From positions 1 through 31,596 of the forward strand of contig CAYYZH010000025.1 in the NCBI GenBank assembly GCA_964475765.1: DNA of 31,596 nt, read 5' to 3'. Of this stretch, positions 7,697-15,965 are shown piece by piece. The DNA comes from Thermohalobaculum sp964475765. GTDB lineage: Bacteria > Pseudomonadota > Alphaproteobacteria > Rhodobacterales > Rhodobacteraceae. A program made the translations under genes and the position numbers. Position 1 is the first letter of the stretch; the number at the start of each line of letters is the position of its first letter. Under the pieces are notes generated by a model that saw only the letters and a program-made list of their open reading frames with translations, did not search any database and was not told the DNA's origin.

Positions 7697-8608
7697 CTAG
7701 GGCACCCTCAACCGCTGGCGCCTTTGCGGTGCGGGTGTCGCCTCTTGCGGTACGGACTGTGGCGCCTGCTGGCGCGCGGGCGGCGTCGCGCCGACCACCT
7801 TGGCGTACTCACTCCACCCCTCCACTCTTACGGGCACAATCCGGCCATTGTCGATCCGGAAGCGCTGCCCGTGAATGCCGTAGATGTTCTGCGCAGGCAG
7901 CACCCACTCAAAGAACATCAGAAAGTCCTCCGCCAGGCTCATCTGCACATTGTTCGTCGGCCGGAACTGGGCGATCCAGATCAGTGTGTGCGGGTTCAAG
8001 AGCAGCCCGATATGCGGCACCTCATAATGCGTTCCGCCCTCCCGGCGCGACACCCACCCTGTCACGCCGCGTGCATCATCGTAGACATTGATCGCGAGAT
8101 TGACGGTTCCGCCCGCCCACGCCTGGGTCAACTCCGGCCCCTCGACGAACTCGGCGAGATTGGGCTGGGTCGTGCGCTGGGTCACGGGCTGGATATGCTG
8201 TGCAACCGCCGCACCGCCGATCACCCCGCTGTAAGGTTGGGTCACGTCCCAGATATGCCTCTGGCCCCAGCTTTGAGTGGCGCTGTTCCATTTGCCCTTC
8301 CATCGCCCGTTCCACGGATCGAAGCAGGTCCGACTTTCATAGGCGGTCAATGTGCGTGCAAAAACCTGCTCCACCGGGTCCGTCGGGTTGGCCCGCATTC
8401 CCTGCCAATACCGCACGGACCGGCGCTGGTGATTGGTGTAGGAGGCCTGCGCCCGTGTCAGGGGATAGTCGTCGAAGAGAAAGTTCCGCAGCTCCTCGGC
8501 GTGCCCGGCCATCACCGCGCGCGTATCGACGATGTTCTGGACATTGGCATTGTGCAGCCTGATCGTATGATCGAACGCGGTTCCCGAGCTTAAATCGTAT
8601 TCCGGCAC
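7697..8608 (-). CDS. Unknown 303-aa protein upstream of ycaO
   Basis: I do not recognise a family. Residues 1-85 look helical and include FDHTIRLHNANVQNIVD. From about 98 the segment WNGRWKGKWNSATQSWG, followed by alternating hydrophobic strands (HIWDVT, NLAINVYD, HIGLLLN, LIWIAQF), resembles the opening of lipocalin-like beta-barrels; that is only an impression. The last 30 residues are rich in Pro, Gln and Arg (RQQAPQSVPQEATPAPQRRQ). There is no signal peptide and just one Cys. The GTG start at 8606-8608 is supported by a GGAG six bases upstream. It is co-directional with ycaO, 175 bp upstream of it, and may be a substrate, a binding partner or an unrelated gene. It follows the adenine deaminase gene after a 107-bp spacer. 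Confidence 0.8.
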   Translation of the reverse strand: MPEYDLSSGTAFDHTIRLHNANVQNIVDTRAVMAGHAEELRNFLFDDYPLTRAQASYTNHQRRSVRYWQGMRANPTDPVEQVFARTLTAYESRTCFDPWNGRWKGKWNSATQSWGQRHIWDVTQPYSGVIGGAAVAQHIQPVTQRTTQPNLAEFVEGPELTQAWAGGTVNLAINVYDDARGVTGWVSRREGGTHYEVPHIGLLLNPHTLIWIAQFRPTNNVQMSLAEDFLMFFEWVLPAQNIYGIHGQRFRIDNGRIVPVRVEGWSEYAKVVGATPPARQQAPQSVPQEATPAPQRRQRLRVP

Positions 8609-8715
8609 TGAAATCTCCGCGACCTGATGAATACCCTGTGCCGCCCGGTAACGAGCGGAAACATGTACATTGTCTCAAGGTGCAGATGGCCGGGTCTGTA
8701 GCAGATCGCACAAGT

Positions 8716-10503
8716 TCAGACGAAGAGGCCGGTCTTCTCGAAGCGCGTCACGTCGATCAGTCCGAGATCCGAGATCCTGAGTTCCGGGATCACGACCAGA
8801 GCCAGCAGCGAGTGCTGCATGAAGGCATTGTTGAGACGGCACCCCACGGCGCGCATGGCCTGCATCAGCCCGTCCGCCCGGTTCGCCACGACATGCGCCG
8901 GGCGGTCGGTCATCAGGCCCGCAATCGGCAGTTCGATGAGCGCCTGCTCCTCGCCATCGCGCCAGAACGCGACACCGCCGCCAACCTCGCGCAGGCGGCT
9001 CGCAGCCTTTGCCATGTCGGTCTTAGAAGTGCCGACGACGATCATGTTATGGCTGTCATGGGCCACCGTCGAGGCAAGTGCGCAAGGCACGTTGTAGCCA
9101 AACCCGGAGACGAACGCGTTGACGATGCGTCCCGTGGCCCGGTGCCGCTCGACCAGCGCAATCTGGCAAACATCCTGCCCACGATCCATCTGGACGATCT
9201 GTTCGATCACCGGAAGGGTCGCGGTCAGGGCCTTGGTCGGAGCCTGATTTTCGACAACGCCGATCACACGGACCTCGGCTTCGGTGATCCCGAGTGGCTG
9301 TACGATGTCGAAATCTCCCGGCACCATGTCCCGGCGCATCCGGACCGTGTCCCGCGCATTGGAGGGGTAGGTAAAGGCGGGAATATCGGCGCGCATCTTG
9401 CCCGTCTCGGCCACGACCGCGCCCTGCGCGATCACCGTCTCGATCGGCAGGGTCTCGAGATCCGACGAGATGATCATGTCCGCCCGCCGGCCCGGTGTGA
9501 TCGAACCCATCTCGCGCTCAAGCCCAAAATGGCTCGCGGTATTGAGCGTCGCCATCTGGATTGCCGTGATCGGCTCTACACCTTCGGCGATCGCATGGCG
9601 CACCACCCGATCCATATGCCCCTCGTGCACCAGCGTGCTGGAGTGACAATCGTCGGTGCAAAGAATGAAGTTGCGCGGATCCAGACCCTTCTGGGTCACC
9701 GCCGTGATTTGCGCCGCGACGTCGTACCAGGCCGAGCCCAGCCGCAGCATCGCCCGCATCCCCTGACGCACGCGGGCGATGGCATCTGTCTCGCGCGTGC
9801 CTTCGTGATCATCCGCTGGCCCGCCCGCGACATAGGCATGGAAAGCCGAGCCGAGATCGGGCGAGGCGTAATGCCCGCCGACCGTCTTGCCCGCGATCTG
9901 GGTCGCAGCGATCTCGCCCAGCATCTTGGGGTCGCCCGCCGCAACACCCGGAAAATTCATCATTTCACCCAGCCCGATGATGCCGGGCCATGTCATCGCT
10001 TCCGCCACATCCTCGGGCCCGATTTCGTGTCCCGTGGTCTCCAGCCCCGGCGCAGAAGGCGCACAGGACGGCATCTGGACAAACACACTGATCGGCTGCA
10101 CCGCCGCCTCGTCATGGACCAGCCGCACACCGGGCAGGCCAAGCACATTGGCAATCTCGTGGGGGTCGATGAAGATCGAGGTCGTCCCGTGTGGCGCCAC
10201 GGCGCGGACAAACTCGGTGACCGTCAGCATGCTGCTCTCAACATGCATATGCGCATCGCAAAGCCCGGGCACCAGAAACCGCCCGGCGGCATCGATCACC
10301 TGCGTCTCCGGCCCGATCATTGCCGAAGCATCGGTGCCGCAATAGGCAAACCGCCCGTCGGCAATAGCAATGTCGGTGCCGAGCAGAACCTCGCCAGAGT
10401 GCACATTGACCCAGCTTCCGCTGCGGATCACCATATCCGCAGGCTCACGCCCGGCCGCCACGCCAATCAGGCGCGCCGCACATTCCTGCCAGCTTCGCAG
10501 CAC
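8716..10503 (-). CDS. ade: Adenine deaminase
   Basis: The 595-aa amidohydrolase shows the metal-binding GLCDAHMHVESSM (H85 and H87) and, in the second half, CTDDCHSSTLVHEGH plus the GRRADMII and C-terminal VAHDSHNMIVVGT segments typical of Ade-type adenine deaminase rather than the adenosine-deaminase fold. It converts adenine to hypoxanthine and ammonia in purine salvage, in the cytoplasm, with a binuclear metal centre. Length matches the family. The GTG start at 10501-10503 is chosen because GGAGGGG lies six bases upstream. The direct repeat AAGTGCTGCG occurs twice around this start, probably by chance. It is the last clear housekeeping gene before the YcaO-TfuA module; the transglycosylase gene ends 110 bp upstream of it. 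Confidence 0.96.
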   Translation of the reverse strand: MLRSWQECAARLIGVAAGREPADMVIRSGSWVNVHSGEVLLGTDIAIADGRFAYCGTDASAMIGPETQVIDAAGRFLVPGLCDAHMHVESSMLTVTEFVRAVAPHGTTSIFIDPHEIANVLGLPGVRLVHDEAAVQPISVFVQMPSCAPSAPGLETTGHEIGPEDVAEAMTWPGIIGLGEMMNFPGVAAGDPKMLGEIAATQIAGKTVGGHYASPDLGSAFHAYVAGGPADDHEGTRETDAIARVRQGMRAMLRLGSAWYDVAAQITAVTQKGLDPRNFILCTDDCHSSTLVHEGHMDRVVRHAIAEGVEPITAIQMATLNTASHFGLEREMGSITPGRRADMIISSDLETLPIETVIAQGAVVAETGKMRADIPAFTYPSNARDTVRMRRDMVPGDFDIVQPLGITEAEVRVIGVVENQAPTKALTATLPVIEQIVQMDRGQDVCQIALVERHRATGRIVNAFVSGFGYNVPCALASTVAHDSHNMIVVGTSKTDMAKAASRLREVGGGVAFWRDGEEQALIELPIAGLMTDRPAHVVANRADGLMQAMRAVGCRLNNAFMQHSLLALVVIPELRISDLGLIDVTRFEKTGLFV

Positions 10504-10613
10504 TTGGAACCCCTCCGCAGCACTTCTTACCGGGCAAGGTTACTGCAGAGGCGTCACCAGCGCCAGCGTCGCCGGATTACAGATCGGTGATGGGGTATTG
10601 CGGCCCAGCCCGG

Positions 10614-11891
10614 CTATCCGCCCCGGACGGCCTGCAACAAAGCGGCGGAGACATAGCCATCCGGAACCAATCCGCGTGAGGTCTGGAACGCGCGCACCGC
10701 CGCCCGGCTGTTCGGCCCGATGATCCCGTCTACGCCTTGCGTGTCGAACCCGAGATCCGTCAGAAGCTGTTGCAACTCCTGCTTTTCACTGCGCGAAAGG
10801 CTGCGGTCGCCGCGTGGCCAGGCCTGCTGAAACGGCCCGGACCCGCGGATGCGATCTGCCAGATGCGCCACCGCCAGCGCATACGAAGTCGCGTTGTTAT
10901 AGCGCTTGATCACCCGGAAATTCGGGTAGGCGGCAAAGGCGGGGCCTTTGGCACCGGCAGGCAGCAAAATCGACACATCGTCCGAGGGTGGCAGGTTGCC
11001 AGACACCGCCGTCACCCCCAGCGCGGCCCACTCGTTTGCCGATCTGCGCGTCTTGTCATCGGCCAGAAGATAGTCGAACCCCTGGGCCAGCCGGACCTCA
11101 ACCACTGGGGGCTGACCACGCGTCCAGCCGAACCGCGAGAGATAATTCGCCGCCGAGGCCAGAGCATCGATTGCATCCGGCGCCCAGATGTCGCGTTTGC
11201 CGTCGCCGGTGAAATCCACGGCGTAATCGAGGAAACTCGTTGGGATGAACTGCGTATGGCCCATCGCACCGGCCCAGGATCCGACCATCCGGTCCGGCGT
11301 GATATCGCCCGATTGCAGGATCTGAAGCGCCGCGATCAACTGATCCTCGGCAAACTTCTGCCGCCGCCCCTCGTAAGCGAGCGTCGAGAGACTTTCGACC
11401 ACCGGAATCGAGCCGAAATTCGCGCCATAAGCGCTTTCCAGACCCCAGATCGCCAGAACTGCGGGGTAATCGACGCTGTACCGTGTTTCGATATCGCTGA
11501 GCGTCTGGCCCAGTCCGCGCGCCTTGGCCCGGCCATTCGCGATCCGCGTGTCGGACACCGCGCTGTCGAGATACTCCCAGATCGACCGTGTGAATTCGGC
11601 TTGACGCCCATCAAGCTCGATGACTTGCCGGTTCAAAGAAACCCCGGCAAAGGCCCGGTCTAGCGTCGCAGGAGATATCCCTGCCGACAGCGCCCGTGGA
11701 CGAAACGCCGCCTGCCATGCGGAAAACGATGCGGGCCGCGCAGGTGTCGCGGCGGCAACCGTCTCAGTCCCGGTCGCGGTCTTGCCGTTCGGCGTGAGGC
11801 TGCCCTGTTCGGCGTTCGCACTGCACGCTCCCAGAACCAAAAGCAAGCTGGGTACGGCGGCATGGGTCCAGAGGGGGCGGCGTGCGGTCAT
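10614..11891 (-). CDS. Lytic murein transglycosylase (MltB-type) lipoprotein with peptidoglycan-binding domain
   Basis: A short basic N-terminus and hydrophobic stretch end in the lipobox LGAC (C23), so the protein should be a lipoprotein anchored in the envelope. The SLT_2/MltB catalytic part (about 55-350) contains AIWGLESAYGANFGSIPVVE, where E152 is the expected catalytic acid, and AGAMGHTQFIPTS. A PG_binding_1 domain (about 363-423) carries LGFDTQGVDGIIGPNSRAA. It cleaves glycan strands of murein to 1,6-anhydro ends. ATG at 11889-11891 has AGGAG six bases upstream. It lies 37 bases after the NlpC/P60 gene on the same strand, so two wall hydrolases sit together and are probably co-transcribed with the aminopeptidase. 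Confidence 0.95.
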   Translation of the reverse strand: MTARRPLWTHAAVPSLLLVLGACSANAEQGSLTPNGKTATGTETVAAATPARPASFSAWQAAFRPRALSAGISPATLDRAFAGVSLNRQVIELDGRQAEFTRSIWEYLDSAVSDTRIANGRAKARGLGQTLSDIETRYSVDYPAVLAIWGLESAYGANFGSIPVVESLSTLAYEGRRQKFAEDQLIAALQILQSGDITPDRMVGSWAGAMGHTQFIPTSFLDYAVDFTGDGKRDIWAPDAIDALASAANYLSRFGWTRGQPPVVEVRLAQGFDYLLADDKTRRSANEWAALGVTAVSGNLPPSDDVSILLPAGAKGPAFAAYPNFRVIKRYNNATSYALAVAHLADRIRGSGPFQQAWPRGDRSLSRSEKQELQQLLTDLGFDTQGVDGIIGPNSRAAVRAFQTSRGLVPDGYVSAALLQAVRGG

Positions 11892-11928
11892 CGCGGGCTC
11901 CTGCGGCAGTGGGTCGTCAAAGACCTAC

Positions 11929-12789
11929 TTAGGTGTTCGTCACGTCGGCGTCGAGACGCGCGTGCCGGGTCACCGCGCCATCGCCCGCCTGCTCGATCCG
12001 TGTAACGGCGGCGGCAAGGCTTTCGATCGCCACCGCCATGTGATGGGCATTGGCGTGCAGCAGGGTCTCCGCGTCGATCATCACGCCGACATGGCCGCGC
12101 CAGAACATGAGATCACCGCGCTTGGGCTTCGTTCCGTCAGGCACTGCCGGGCTGGCCGCTTCCTGCATGTCAGAATCGCGCAGGCAGTCGTGACCCGCGG
12201 CCTGACGCGAGAGCTGGATCAACGCGGAGCAGTCGAGCCCGGCCGAGGATCGGCCACCCCAAATATAGGGCACCGCAAGGAACTTCTCGGCCTCCGCCAC
12301 CCAGTCCGCGGCGGGCTGATCCAGGCGTCGCACTTGCGTTGTCGGGATCCAGCGATCTGGCCCGACGCAGGCATATCCGTTCTCGTTGGCCTCCTCGGTC
12401 AGACGCGCGCCAAAGGGCAAGGTCTCGACCGGCGGGCATTTGAGCTGCGGCTCGCCATAGACCTGCGCCGTCAGCGTCTGAACCCGGTGTGTTGGCGCTG
12501 TTTGCGATACCGGGCCAAGGCAATCCGCCGGCACATATCCGACATACCGGTCGAGCACGGACTGCCCCCAGGCCCAACCGTCCGCGACCTCGTAGACGTC
12601 GATCTCCTCGCCATGCAAAAGCTCGGTGTCATAAGAGCCGCCTACGTCGGGCTTGGCCCGCATGGGCGCTGTTGGCGCGATGATCCGCTGCCGCTTGGCT
12701 TCGACATAGCGCGCGGCGTCGATCTGACCTTCAAGATGCGCCGCCGCCAGATCCTGCCGCGCGGCAACCAGCCTGCGGTCAAAGCTCAT
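11929..12789 (-). CDS. NlpC/P60 family cell-wall peptidase with SH3-like domains
   Basis: This 286-aa protein has SH3-like beta segments (about 38-150; for example APMRAKPDVGGSYDTELL and DGWAWGQSVLDRYVGYV). A C-terminal NlpC/P60 domain has the nucleophile in GGRSSAGLDCSALIQLS (C187), the catalytic His in GDLMFWRGHVGVMID (H233) and a third polar residue near LLHANAHH. Such enzymes hydrolyse gamma-D-glutamyl-meso-diaminopimelate links in stem peptides. No signal peptide is visible, so it may act on muropeptides in the cytoplasm or be exported another way. Its ATG overlaps the aminopeptidase stop (ATGA), indicating coupling. In many alphaproteobacteria the same pepA-NlpC pair occurs, pointing to shared use in recycling murein peptides (inference). 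Confidence 0.94.
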   Translation of the reverse strand: MSFDRRLVAARQDLAAAHLEGQIDAARYVEAKRQRIIAPTAPMRAKPDVGGSYDTELLHGEEIDVYEVADGWAWGQSVLDRYVGYVPADCLGPVSQTAPTHRVQTLTAQVYGEPQLKCPPVETLPFGARLTEEANENGYACVGPDRWIPTTQVRRLDQPAADWVAEAEKFLAVPYIWGGRSSAGLDCSALIQLSRQAAGHDCLRDSDMQEAASPAVPDGTKPKRGDLMFWRGHVGVMIDAETLLHANAHHMAVAIESLAAAVTRIEQAGDGAVTRHARLDADVTNT

Positions 12790-14195
12790 CGCCCGTAGCG
12801 CGCTTCAAGCATCGCCAGAACGGCGCGTGCGGCCTGACATTCCCCACCCCGCGGGCGCCCGGGTCGGGCCTTGGGGGTCCAGCCATAGATGTCGAAATGC
12901 ACCCAGGGCAGACCGCCGGCAAACCGTTTCAGGAACAGCGCGGCGGTGATCGACCCCGCCATGCCGCCTTTGGGCGCGTTATCCAGATCAGCAATATCGG
13001 GCTCGATGTCGCGCTCGTACCCGGGCCAGAGCGGCATGCGCCAGATCGGGTCGGCCACCCGCTGCCCCGCCTCGGAAAGCGCTGCGGCCAGATCCTCTTC
13101 GTCGGTATAGAACGGCACGACATCGGGCCCGAGCGCCACGCGCGCCGCGCCTGTCAGGGTCGCCATATCGATCATCAGTTCGGGCTCGTCCTCGGCCGCG
13201 AACGTCAGCGCATCGGCCAGAACCAATCGTCCTTCAGCATCGGTATTGTTGATCTCGACCGTCTGGCCCGAGCGCGATGTCAGCACATCACCCGGACGCA
13301 TTGCCGGACCGCTCACCGCGTTCTCGACCGCCGGGACCAGCACCCGGAGCCGGATTGGAAGCCCAAGCGACATGATCATGTGCGCAAGGCCCAGCACCGT
13401 CGCTCCGCCGCCCATGTCCTTCTTCATCAGACCCATCGAAGCGCCTGGTTTGAGGTTCAGACCGCCTGTATCGAAGCAGACACCCTTGCCGACCAGCGTG
13501 ATGGCGGGGTGCTCCGGATCGCCCCAGCTCATATCGATCAGCCGGGGAGCGTCCGCCGCAGCCCGTCCCACCGCATGGATCATCGGAAAACCACGGGTCA
13601 GCAGATCCTTGCCGATGGTCACATCGATGTCCGCGCCGTGGCGTTCGGCAAGCGAGCGGGCGGTCTTCTCCAGCGCTGACGGCCCCATATCGGAGGCTGG
13701 CGTGTTGATGAGATCGCGCGCGAGGAAAACACCCTCGGTGATCGCCAGCAAGCGCTCGACCTCGACCTCGTCGGGTGCAACCAGATCGGCGTCGACTTCT
13801 TCTCCGGGCTCCTTGTAGGTGGTGAACCGGTACCGCCCGAGCAGCCAGCCCAGAGCCGCCTGCGCGGCGCCGTCCGCATCGAGATCTCCGGTCAACCGAT
13901 AGGTCCCGGCTGGCGCCGAGCGCGCGAAATCGCCAAGATAGAAGCGGTCGCGGGCGCGCGCGGCCTCATCGCCCCAGCCGAACAGCACCTTGGCCAGACC
14001 GCCCGCGTCATCCGGGATCTGGACAACCTGCCTCAGTTTGCCGCGAAACCCGTTCAGCTCGGCCCAACGCCGTTCGGCGTCGTCGAGCTCCGCCAGCGCG
14101 GTTTCGACCTCATCCCGGCGGACCAGAATAAGGGGCGTCTGCTCGGTCGCAGCGCCTGTCTCGCGATCCTGTCCGTCATCTGTATCGGTTGGCAT
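12786..14195 (-). CDS. Leucyl aminopeptidase family M17 protein
   Basis: This 469-aa cytoplasmic metallopeptidase shows the M17 set at the spacing of E. coli PepA: K237, D242 and K249 in VGKGVCFDTGGLNLKPG, D260, then D319, E321 and R323 in NNTDAEGRLVLADA. It removes N-terminal residues from peptides with two metal ions. The ATG at 14193-14195 is preferred to an upstream ATG (14256-14258) because GGGAGGG precedes it at about 4-5 bases and the extra N-terminus is not family-like. The N-terminal domain is shorter than that of E. coli PepA, as is usual for this alphaproteobacterial subgroup. It is the first gene of the aminopeptidase-NlpC-transglycosylase run. Confidence 0.95.
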   Translation of the reverse strand: MPTDTDDGQDRETGAATEQTPLILVRRDEVETALAELDDAERRWAELNGFRGKLRQVVQIPDDAGGLAKVLFGWGDEAARARDRFYLGDFARSAPAGTYRLTGDLDADGAAQAALGWLLGRYRFTTYKEPGEEVDADLVAPDEVEVERLLAITEGVFLARDLINTPASDMGPSALEKTARSLAERHGADIDVTIGKDLLTRGFPMIHAVGRAAADAPRLIDMSWGDPEHPAITLVGKGVCFDTGGLNLKPGASMGLMKKDMGGGATVLGLAHMIMSLGLPIRLRVLVPAVENAVSGPAMRPGDVLTSRSGQTVEINNTDAEGRLVLADALTFAAEDEPELMIDMATLTGAARVALGPDVVPFYTDEEDLAAALSEAGQRVADPIWRMPLWPGYERDIEPDIADLDNAPKGGMAGSITAALFLKRFAGGLPWVHFDIYGWTPKARPGRPRGGECQAARAVLAMLEARYGR

Positions 14196-14253
14196 CGCAC
14201 CCTCCCGTCTTCTACGGCTGCGGGCAAGAGGCGACTGGCCCGGCGATCCGCCG

Positions 14254-14283
14254 TGCATAGACGCAACTTGACCATGTGTTCAA
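14254..14283 (-). promoter_or_regulatory. Possible sigma-70 type promoter for the aminopeptidase operon
   Basis: On the minus strand TTGAAC (14278-14283) is followed after 18 bases by TATGCA (14254-14259), about 60 bp upstream of the aminopeptidase ATG. The -35 match is fair and the -10 weak, so this is only a candidate. Confidence 0.25.
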
Positions 14284-14318
14284 CCATCCGAACCGGACCC
14301 TGAGACCAATGGCCTCGC

Positions 14319-14744
14319 TCAAGGATCCGGATCCATCTGTGCCTCGTCGTCCACTCCGGGCGGCGTGAACCCGCTGCGAAATGCCTCCGCCTCTTCAAAG
14401 GCGACGTCACGACACGCCAGCACAAGGGCGGCGATTTCCGCGACAGGGGGCGGGTTGTCGCCGATGGCCGAGCGGTTGGCCTGAACCGCGGCCTGCGTCA
14501 TCGCCGTCAGGCCGAGATTACCTGCTGCCCCGGCGATGTCATGGCACAGCGGAGCGATTTGCTTGACCGTCGCAGATCCGGCGCGAGCTTCGAGATTGTC
14601 GAGCTTGTCCTTCAACTCGATGAGCCCGTCCGACATCAGTTCCGCCATCGCATCGCTGCCGACATGGGATTCAAGCCGGCGCAGATACGCCTCGTCCAGG
14701 ACCGCCGGCGGCGGCTCAGCCGTTTTCGTCAACCACTCGAACAT
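14319..14744 (-). CDS. Histidine phosphotransfer (Hpt) domain protein
   Basis: The 141-aa protein has an Hpt-like helix LCHDIAGAAGNLGLTAM, matching the family pattern H-x3-G-A-A-x-N-L-G, with H68 as the likely phosphorylated residue. Hpt proteins relay phosphate between response-regulator receiver domains in multistep phosphorelays. There is no kinase domain or receiver nearby, so the partners are elsewhere. ATG at 14742-14744 is chosen because AGGAG stands eight bases upstream; an upstream GTG/ATG start would add nine residues. The C-terminus is acidic (VDDEAQMDPDP). A CtrA-like half-site lies 42 bp upstream of the start, which would place it in the CtrA cell-cycle/motility regulon if real. 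It is a single-gene unit with spacers of 77 bp before and 123 bp after. Confidence 0.8.
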   Translation of the reverse strand: MFEWLTKTAEPPPAVLDEAYLRRLESHVGSDAMAELMSDGLIELKDKLDNLEARAGSATVKQIAPLCHDIAGAAGNLGLTAMTQAAVQANRSAIGDNPPPVAEIAALVLACRDVAFEEAEAFRSGFTPPGVDDEAQMDPDP

Positions 14745-14785
14745 CGTGCCGCTCCTGTCAGAGGCTTCCACGCGTGTAGCCAGTT

Positions 14786-14793
14786 ATGGTTAA
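14786..14793 (-). promoter_or_regulatory. CtrA-like half-site TTAACCAT upstream of the Hpt gene
   Basis: TTAACCAT on the minus strand is the 8-mer half-site described for CtrA in alphaproteobacteria. It lies 42 bp before the Hpt start, in a position suitable for promoter control. An 8-mer can occur by chance; support comes only from its location upstream of a phosphorelay gene. Confidence 0.35.
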
Positions 14794-14821
14794 CGTAGTC
14801 TGTCCAAATTGCGACGGTCGG

Positions 14822-15364
14822 CTATTTGCGCCGTTGATGCTCCTCGAGCCGGGGCATGATCTCGACGAAGTTGCAGGGCCGGTGACGGTAGTCGAGCTGG
14901 TAGGCAAGGATCTCGTCCCAGCCGTCCTTGCAGGCACCCGGCGAGCCCGGAAGGGCAAAAAGATAGGTCCCACCCGCGACGCCGCCACAGGCCCGGGACT
15001 GGACCGCCGACGTGCCGATCTTGGCCATCGAGATATGGGTGAAGACCGTGCCGAACGCGTCGATTTCCTTTTCATAGACATCGCGGTGCGCCTCGACCGT
15101 GACATCCCGCCCGGTCAGGCCCGTGCCGCCGGTCGAGATGACGGCGTCAATCTCCGCATCTTCGATCCACGTCCGGAGCTGGTCGGCGATCTTGTCCCGG
15201 TCATCGATCACGATGGTGCGCGCGGCGAGGATGTGGCCCGCGCCCTCGATCCGTCCTGCCAGCGTATCGCCGGACCGGTCTTCTTCTGGTGTGCGCGTGT
15301 CCGAGACGGTCAGGACCGCGATGCGGACGGGGATGAACTCACGGGCATCGTCGATGCGGGACAT
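14822..15364 (-). CDS. moaB: Molybdenum cofactor biosynthesis protein B
   Basis: The 180-aa product has the MoaB/MogA fold signatures TVSDTRTPEEDRSGD (residues 19-33) and ISTGGTGLTGRDVT (76-89), followed by ALPGSPGACKDGW. MoaB/Mog-type proteins adenylylate molybdopterin before metal insertion. ATG at 15362-15364 is favoured over an upstream in-frame start because AGAGGA lies 5-6 bases before it, and the residues upstream are not family-like. It starts 10 bases after the metallophosphoesterase stop and is likely the last gene of the amidase-UDG-phosphoesterase-moaB run. No other moa/moe gene is in the window. Confidence 0.95.
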   Translation of the reverse strand: MSRIDDAREFIPVRIAVLTVSDTRTPEEDRSGDTLAGRIEGAGHILAARTIVIDDRDKIADQLRTWIEDAEIDAVISTGGTGLTGRDVTVEAHRDVYEKEIDAFGTVFTHISMAKIGTSAVQSRACGGVAGGTYLFALPGSPGACKDGWDEILAYQLDYRHRPCNFVEIMPRLEEHQRRK

Positions 15365-15374
15365 CGCATTCCTC

Positions 15375-15965
15375 TCAGAGGTCGAACCAAGTGGCGGTTG
15401 GGCCAAGATTGTGCACGGATGTCCGTCCAATCAAGCCGGATTGTCCGCGGCTGTCGTGGATATGCCCGCAGAGACAGAGTTTGGGCTGCGCCCTTTCGAT
15501 CGCGGCACGGACGGCATTGGAGCCGAGGGACTGGCCCGACGAGCTGCGGTCGACCACACCCTTTGGCGGGGAATGACTGATGAGAACATCCGGCGCATGC
15601 ATCGGTGCGAGCAGTTCAGTGGCCTCCTCCTCGGTCAGATCGCAGGACCATGAACCGAACGGTGTGACGGGCACGGCGTAGCCGAGGCCGAAGATGGTCA
15701 GCCCTTCGCGTTCGACCATCTCCCCGTGAAGTACGGTTGCTGAGGTCGCCGCGCGCAATTCGTCGGCACTTTCGGCGTTACCGGCGACATAGACCGCCTT
15801 TGGAGCCACTGGCCTCAGCATCTCCATGGCCTCGTCCAGCCCGTTTCGGGCGTTGCAAAAATCGCCCGCACCAATGACCAGATCGGCTTCCCCGGCGGCG
15901 GCACAGATCTCGGCGGCGCACCGGCGCGCCATGTGCATGTCGGAGAATGCGAGTATCCGGGTCAT
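15375..15965 (-). CDS. Calcineurin-like metallophosphoesterase
   Basis: This 196-aa protein has the motifs of the two-metal phosphoesterase fold: DMH (D9, H11), GAGDF (D35), GNAE (N63), SHSPP (H131) and GHIH (H168, H170). In GNAE the usual catalytic His of GNHE is Ala, a change also found in some small family members, so activity may be lower or the substrate different. The substrate cannot be told from sequence. Its ATG overlaps the UDG stop (ATGA). No signal peptide is present, so it acts in the cytoplasm. Confidence 0.9.
   Translation of the reverse strand: MTRILAFSDMHMARRCAAEICAAAGEADLVIGAGDFCNARNGLDEAMEMLRPVAPKAVYVAGNAESADELRAATSATVLHGEMVEREGLTIFGLGYAVPVTPFGSWSCDLTEEEATELLAPMHAPDVLISHSPPKGVVDRSSSGQSLGSNAVRAAIERAQPKLCLCGHIHDSRGQSGLIGRTSVHNLGPTATWFDL

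Noticed and set aside
8638..10590. A 650-codon open frame on the plus strand across the adenine deaminase gene
   Set aside because: It is antisense to a clear 595-aa adenine deaminase; its product is rich in Arg, His and Asp without domains, as expected for a high-GC shadow frame.
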